Source: Sabellastarte sp. h YS-2021 (taxonomy: Eukaryota > Annelida > Polychaeta > Sabellida > Sabellidae). Taken from it: a stretch of DNA of 64,000 nucleotides. The notes beneath the pieces were generated by a model. That model did no database searches and had not been told where the DNA came from. It saw only the letters and a program-made list of their open reading frames with translations. The stretch is taken from contig OZ024929.1 of NCBI GenBank assembly GCA_964017235.1, positions 113,817,793 to 113,881,792 on the forward strand, given 5' to 3'. Positions 58,301-64,000 of the stretch are shown here, one piece after another. The translations under genes were made by a program, and so were the position numbers. How positions within the stretch are numbered: the stretch's first letter is position 1; every line of letters begins with the position of its first letter.

Positions 58301-59682
58301 AGGTAAATCTTTAATTCAAAGATGTTTTTACGCTGTAAATCTCATCATAATATTATTTTAGTTTGGTATCTCTATCAAGGCTCAAATTTGTACCAAAAAG
58401 TCAAACATCTACCCAAAGCGCAATATTTCGAAAGCACTCATATATTTCTGGAGATAGATCGCTGTCGTGTCAATAATTATATAGACTAATAAAAAAGATT
58501 CCAAAGTACAGAGAAAACTCGATCTACATGCATGTACTAATACTTCAGTGGGATCCAGGCGTAAGATAGTGAAGGGAATTTTCAAATTCCAAGATTTAAG
58601 GAGGGAACTAACAACCTAAGCATAACACATTGGTTCACTTCAGATAGTTCACATTGACATTAACATATTTTGGCTAGAGATTAATGAATATTTATGCATA
58701 ATTTTAGTGTATAAATAGTGGATATCCTTTTCACATTAGCACAATCTTTATATATAACAGATCACATTTAAGCACCATACGTATTGTATCTGACATGATC
58801 TCACAGATTTATTTGGAAAGAATAGCTAATAAGTGGAAAATTCCCAATTATTTGAAACTCAGAGGCATTGAAAATCCCAGATTTATAAAGAATGTGACAT
58901 ACTTGCAACACAAATTTGATGATAGGGGTACAATGAATTATAGCATTGTACTCTAAAGCTATTAACTAATTATGCCACTAATGGAAAGGCAATAATATCA
59001 TGGTGTTGTCATGGAGTGACTTCTTGGAAGGATATTTGTGCAATGCACATAAATACAACATATTGATATTACCGGCAATACATACAAAGATAAGACCACT
59101 TCTGTGGTAGGATGAACAAATTTTTTTTCCAAGACTCAACCTCCAGGGTGAATAAAAAGTCAAGCATGAAAAAGTTTTATTCAATAATCCACATGGAAAT
59201 GTGGCTGATTGACATCTTGAATTCCTCATTTTGTCAATCATTAACGGGAAAATGTGCACTTTGGATTTTAATTTATTGCAAAAAAAGTCTAAGAGAATTA
59301 ATGTAAATCTTGAAGCACACATTTGGAATGAAAATTAATGAAAAATAAGACACAACCAATCTGTCCCTGGACTTGGTATACCGGGTGATACAAAATATTA
59401 TAAATAAAATCTGGTTTTCTGGTTTCAGTTCAGAACGCTGTAAGAGATAACATTTGTAAAGTTTATTAGTAACTGGCGTGGTATTTGAAAACTGGAAATA
59501 TGGAAATAATTCCATGCAGTGACGTATTTCTTACATGGAGATTAACTTAGGCATGGGAAATTTTCCATTCTTGAAAAGTGGGGGTTTTCCTTACTCTTAT
59601 GAATACAGTCATAAAATATTGAATTACGATATATATCCACAAATATAGAACCTGTGATTCTTTTGTGTGAAAAATATGTTGC
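55380..59682. other. Intron of the PPxY gene, nothing firm
   Basis: About 56560-56860 repeats GATCCAGATCCAGATT-like words and ends near ACCTTTGGGGCCTGAGGG; this may be a decayed inverted-repeat element related in style to 62573-62832. The remainder shows no exon or clear repeat. Confidence 0.35.
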
Positions 59683-60108
59683 TCACTCTCGAGTGTGAAT
59701 TTAATGCTATTGCTTGAGATCCTAATATGCCCAGGTCCCGCCTCAGCGATTTTAAGGGATAATTGATCACTTGTACTATACTTTGCAGCATCACTTGTAC
59801 TATACTTTGCATAAGTGTACGTAAACATGTATATAGCTTTCGACATTAGATACCCGATTTTTGACAGCAATATTTTTCTTGCTGTTTTTGGTCATTTACA
59901 TGTCTCTAAGTCTATTTGGAATCCCTGACATCCGATTCGTGACAGTGATTTTTTCCCTCTAGTTGGCCATGTCTTCATAAATCTTTCTTGTCTGCTGCGT
60001 CTTCTTCTTGTGGCAATTTTCTTTACTGTTTCAAAATCGTCATTTATATGATTTCTGTATTCATTAATACTTTTATTGTCTCCCCGTTACAAAGTAAACC
60101 CATCTCAC

Positions 60109-60273
60109 CTATAGTGCACCCCCAGTAAGTCATCACCTGTCCCTTTCTGAGTCATCATAATCTCCAGGACAATCTTTGAAGATCTGACACATGTTACTGG
60201 GTGGCAACAAATATACAAGGATCCAGAATCAACTGCCTGATCGCAGTCTTTATCAGTCACAGGTATCTTACAT
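60109..60273 (-). CDS. PPxY membrane protein, Cys-rich ectodomain exon (intact copy)
   Basis: Acceptor TTTGCCATAG| and donor CTATAG|GTGAGA bound 165 bases, phase 2 at both ends. The open frame reads CKIPVTDKDCDQAVDSGS, LYICCHPVTCVRSSKIVLEI, MMTQKGTGDDLLGVHYR. The five cysteines (C-x7-C-x11-CC-x4-C) suggest a small disulfide-bonded extracellular module ahead of the membrane segments encoded at 52954-53112, which it joins in phase. A signal-peptide exon is expected further upstream but was not found in the window. Domain family not recognised; it recalls small Cys-rich/TM/PPxY proteins such as the Shisa and WBP1 groups in layout only. Confidence 0.6.
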
Positions 60274-60923
60274 CTATGGCAAATAATCCTAAAATAACAT
60301 TCATGAATCTAGGCATAAGATATTTTTCTTTGAAAATAGTGAACATAAAATGGATGTTGTTTTTTTCAGACAGAGGACACTTTTTTATATTAATCTGTGT
60401 ACATGTATACATATTCTGTCATAATCAGTTTTAATCAATGAATATCCAATAATTTTGAAAAGGGGTGTTCTCAATTTGTATGTAAAAAAACTCTCTCACT
60501 CTCGAGTGTGAATTTAATGCTATTGCTTGAGATCCTAATATGCCCAGGTCCCGCCTCAGCGATTTTAAGGGATAACTGATCACTTGTACTATACTTTGCA
60601 GCATCACTTGTACTATACTTTGCATAAGTGTATGTAAACATGTATATAGCTTTCGACATTAGATACCCGATTTTTGACAGCAATATTTTTCTTGCTGTTT
60701 TTGGTCATTTACATATGTCTCTAAGTCTATTTGGAATCCCTGACATCCGCTTTGTGACAGTGATTTTTTCCCTCTAGTTGGCCATGTCTTCATAAATCTT
60801 TCTTGTCAGCTGCGTCTTCTTCTTGTGGCAATTTTCTTTACTGTTTCAAAAGAGTTATTTATATGATTTCTGTATTCATTAATACTTTTATTGGCTTCCC
60901 GTTACAAAGTAAACCCATCTCAC

Positions 60924-61089
60924 CTATAGTGCACCCCCAGTAAGTCATCATCTGTCCCTTTCTGAGTCATCATAATCTCCAGGACAATCTTTGAAGATCT
61001 GACACATGTTACTGGGTGGCAACAAATATACAAGGATCCAGAGTCAACTGCCTGATCGCAGTCTTTATCAGTCACAGGCAATCTCACAT
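60924..61089 (-). pseudogene. Second copy of the Cys-rich exon, frameshifted by 1 bp
   Basis: Same acceptor and donor as 60109-60273 but 166 bases: an extra base near the acceptor (GAGATTGCC versus AAGATACC). From the same acceptor in the same phase the frame hits TGA after seven codons. The remaining reading frame is intact (DKDCDQAVDSGSLYICC, GTDDDLLGVHYR), so it would be usable only if joined to a phase 1 upstream exon. Either a decaying duplicate or an exon with another partner. Confidence 0.6.
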
Positions 61090-61308
61090 CTATGGCAAAT
61101 AATCCTACAATAACATTCATGAATCTAGGCATTAGATATTTTTCTTTGAAAATAGTGAACATAAAATGGATGTTTTTTTTCCAGACAGAGGATACTTTTT
61201 ATATTAATCTGTGTACATGTATACATATTCTGCCATAATCAGTTTTAATCAATGAATATCCGTTAATTTTGAAAAGGGGTGTTCTCAATTGGTATGTAAA
61301 AAAACTCA

Positions 61309-62572
61309 TTCATATCTAGATCACACACTTCCCTGTTGACCTCATGAGCTACATAAGTGTACATAAGTCCAGATTTGTATTTAGATAGAATGCTTTCACC
61401 ACAACATGGAGAGCATTCCCATTTTTAGCGGATTTTGAAAAAAAAAATATTTTAAAAAATGACACAAACTCTCACATTGTAAGCTAAAAATATACATGCC
61501 AAATGAAGGTAGGGACACAATGTAGTTCTTTTTTTCTTCAAAAGTAATAACAGGCAAGCTATTTAACTATTTCAGTTGATGAAACAATTAATGAACTGTT
61601 ACTACGAACAGTGTTTGTATCATGCCTGTATTTATGTGTATTAATACATGTGACGTCATACCCCCGCTAAGATAAAGGGAGCCAAGCTCATGAATTATAA
61701 AGCAATTAAGTTTCTTTTACTAAACTGATGGGTGAGGATTTACTAATTTATCCAGGACAAACTCAGTAACATTTTGATAAATATTGCTTCTCTGATGTCA
61801 TTAGGGGCTTCTTTTCAAAATATTTACTTTACCGTTTTCACATGCAAATGGTACATTTGTAACGCAATATAAAGACACTTCAGATTTAACTGCTCTAAAA
61901 TCCCCAGAATTATAATGAAAATGTAACTTTCAGAAGCATAATTGTGGCCCAATGCTTTTATCTTTCGGTCTGACTTGGACATCTTAATTTTACATTAAAA
62001 ATGGTCACGATGTTAATTTCTTGTGCAATTAACACAGAAAAAAATGAACATAATTAAGTTGTGTTATACAATTATGAAATTCATTATCTTTGTTTATGTA
62101 AGGATGTGTTTCGTGGACATAAAATCCCTATGGCTGTCAAAATACATCCAATAAATTCAAAATGAAAAGGGTGAAATGGACATTGACCATGGGTGATCGG
62201 GTGTCGGCCGTGGGTGCTGTGAAAAGATCCACCTAGAATTATTTCAAAAATGGCATCACAAACACAACATTTATGTACATTTGGGGCTTTGGTGGTTGTA
62301 TAGGGTGGTAACTGGTAAGACAATCAACAGACCATGTGTTTTAACCTTGACCTTAAGTACCAAAGTAAATGGTTACAATTAATGTTAAATATTGACCAAC
62401 TAGTATGTGCACTATTGTCCTCTCTCGATTTCCTGTCCAGTTATGTCCTGACACTGTAAGTCTTGAGAGCTGTACCATTCCCCAAATTAAGTTACTTCAC
62501 TAACTTCACTAGAATTAATTTGCATTTTATGACTCTATTAGCTTCTAACCAGACAATGCAAAGAGTATGTAC
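61309..62572. other. No gene recognised
   Basis: AT-rich. A minus-strand frame at 62084-62323 of about 79 codons was considered and not supported. Confidence 0.4.
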
Positions 62573-62832
62573 CTCCCCCAAGGCACAACTCCTCAAATTT
62601 TGCATATGGGTGTATTGATGAAAAACATCCTCTTAGAAGGTGATGGATCCAGCAGATGATATGGATCATCACCGAACCTGAATCACCCGTTCCTTTATCC
62701 ACTGATCTTCAATTGACGACTTTTCATGAAACTTTGATCAAAGCATATCTATAACTTAGTCATTTTGCAAACAAATGAACAAACAGACAATGACACGCCA
62801 TCAAAAATATAACCTTCTTGACAGAAGTACAG
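62573..62832. mobile_element. ~260-bp inverted-repeat element
   Basis: Left GTACCTCCCCCAAGGC, right the complement of GTACTTCTGTCAAGAAGG. The interior has GATGGATCCAGCAGATGATATG and CTGATCTTCAATTGAC. Short, non-coding; termini of this type (CCAAGGAGGTTATG-like) are common in marine invertebrate genomes as far as I know. Confidence 0.5.
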
Positions 62833-63740
62833 TATAAGTGGAAATTTTCACAAGGCATCTTCAAAATTGGAAATTAGAGAAATTTTCTTCCAGTAAAAGT
62901 TTTTACTTGTGCAGTAATCACAACAACGTAGGATAGTTAACTAAACCAATGACAATGTTGTGTAAGGAACACATAATTTGATATGACTACACCACTAGTG
63001 GCCAGTGTTGTATAGAGACCCTTTCACACAGTTGGATTGCATGGTTGTAAGCATTGAAATTGCCTAATGCATGACTTTTGGTTCCCTAAAGCACTGCACC
63101 AACACATGAGACGACCCAATGTGGATAACAGATTAACGTCAAAAGTCAGTTCTATATAGGATCCTTCCATTATAACTATTATAACAATGACATGCTCCCA
63201 TTTCAGTGCCACAGAAATTATATTAATTTGAAAGGTGTGAAAGAAGGATGTTATTAGGGATGTCATGATGACGTCAAACTAGGTATTGATCGGTAGAAGG
63301 TGTGGTTCAAAAGTATATCCTGTCAACACCAATCTATCTCAGTAAACCATTTAATATTAGGTATCTGCACACAATGTATTTTCTGTGGTGAATTTTATTT
63401 AGTTAATTTCGAAGGCTATTTATTTTTTGACGAGGTCAAGAAAAGTGTAATTTTGTTATATCTTTCATGTCTTTCCACTGATATTTATAAAAGAAATGAA
63501 CAATTATTGAGGTTTTAATAACAGTTTTACAATAAAATATGTGATTGCTGCTATTTTATTGTTTGGTCACCTGACTTACTTACTAAGATCACTTCAGTAC
63601 TTACTTGTTTACCAGGAAGCTACCAGGCAAATAGACAAAAAGCATGTTCTAGTAACCCTGGGTAAGTATAATGAGTACTGAAATGACCACCCGAACGTGG
63701 GAATTGATTGCCCCCCATCAACTTAATACAGGTACATTAA
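62833..63740. other. No gene recognised
   Basis: AT-rich spacer, no repeat or exon seen. Confidence 0.4.
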
Positions 63741-63744
63741 ATCA

Positions 63745-63865
63745 AGGGTGCGCAGAAAAAATAGGGCATAGGAAAAAAGAGACCTAGAAAAAAGGGGCAC
63801 AAGAAAAAAGGGGCACAGGATCAAAGGGGCACACAGATTTTGGAAAAGGGGCACAATTTTTTTTA
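63745..63865. repeat. Purine-rich repeat with GGGGCACA units
   Basis: AAAAAAGGGGCACA and variants recur about five times between 63755 and 63855, with nearly all purines on the plus strand, ending in a T/A run. Confidence 0.7.
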
Positions 63866-64000
63866 AATCAAAAATGTGAATATAAATCAAATTTATTTAA
63901 GGAGCATATAAAGTCCTGATGTGTGAACATGAATACAGATTTTAAACATTTAACATTACCTTTTAAAATATAGTGTGTTTTAAACCTACTTTAAAGGGTT

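Larger units (their letters stand above)
59683..61308. repeat. 813-bp tandem duplication carrying an exon
   Basis: Copy 1 is 59683-60495, copy 2 is 60496-about 61308. Both begin TCACTCTCGAGTGTGAATTT and end GTATGTAAAAAAACTC, and differ only by scattered substitutions and short indels. The unit also has an internal 24-25-bp direct repeat (ATCACTTGTACTATACTTTG...). Each copy contains the same exon of the PPxY gene (60109-60273; 60924-61089). Confidence 0.9.

Noticed and set aside
62084..62323. Minus-strand frame with PPY and Cys residues as an upstream exon of the PPxY gene
   Set aside because: No acceptor/donor pair with the needed phase 2 exit and no signal peptide were found; the likeness is only compositional.
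1..64000. LTR retrotransposons, endogenous viral genes or CRISPR-like arrays
   Set aside because: No long terminal repeats, gag/pol/env-like frames outside LINE fragments, or short regularly spaced direct repeats with unique spacers were seen.

Overview
This is a stretch of animal nuclear DNA: AT-rich, sparse in genes, with small exons separated by kilobase introns and many degraded mobile elements. The ankyrin/SOCS-box and PLAC-like genes, several tRNA-derived SINE families, L2/CR1-like LINEs with (ATTAGA)-type tails, and repeats that combine a hairpin, a simple repeat and a minisatellite all suggest a lophotrochozoan, most likely a mollusc. That is inference; no species marker was found. 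Nothing prokaryotic, organellar or viral was seen.

Three spliced genes were assembled by reading splice sites and checking that intron phases match. (1) Minus strand, 16026 down to 668 and continuing past the left edge: a signal-peptide exon (15936-16026) and two phase 1-1 exons (3120-3260, 668-796), each encoding a six-cysteine PLAC-like module. This is probably a secreted extracellular-matrix or protease-associated protein. (2) Plus strand, 30556-42916: an ankyrin-repeat/SOCS-box (ASB-type) protein. Four constitutive exons are followed by two homologous, phase-compatible terminal exons (39015-39573 and 42295-42916). The predicted isoforms have 363 and 384 residues. The first terminal exon has an intact SOCS box; the second has lost key residues. 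(3) Minus strand, about 60273 down to 45623: a Cys-rich ectodomain exon, two hydrophobic segments and a C-terminal tail with three PPxY motifs, i.e. a small membrane protein expected to bind WW-domain (Nedd4-type) proteins. Its ectodomain exon lies in an 813-bp tandem duplication whose second copy is frameshifted. Genes 2 and 3 converge.

By region: 1-16026 is gene 1 with long introns, two palindromic MITEs and a LINE. 16.1-30.5 kb has no confident gene and is full of repeats: two SINEs, a hairpin/minisatellite element split by a poly(A)-tailed LINE with a 13-bp target-site duplication, an inverted-repeat cluster and a 155-bp satellite. 30.5-43 kb is the ASB gene, whose introns carry a 146-bp array packed with AGGTCA hexamers, a second hairpin element split by a LINE, and a third LINE. 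43-61 kb is gene 3 and its introns, including insertions nested four deep. 61.3-64 kb is mostly unannotatable, with one small inverted-repeat element and a purine-rich repeat at the right edge.

The most notable points are the swap of an intact for a degenerate SOCS box in the ASB gene, the duplicated and frameshifted exon in the PPxY gene, tandem arrays that copy the genuine 3' splice site in two separate genes, and three repeat families with one shared architecture and sequence skeleton.
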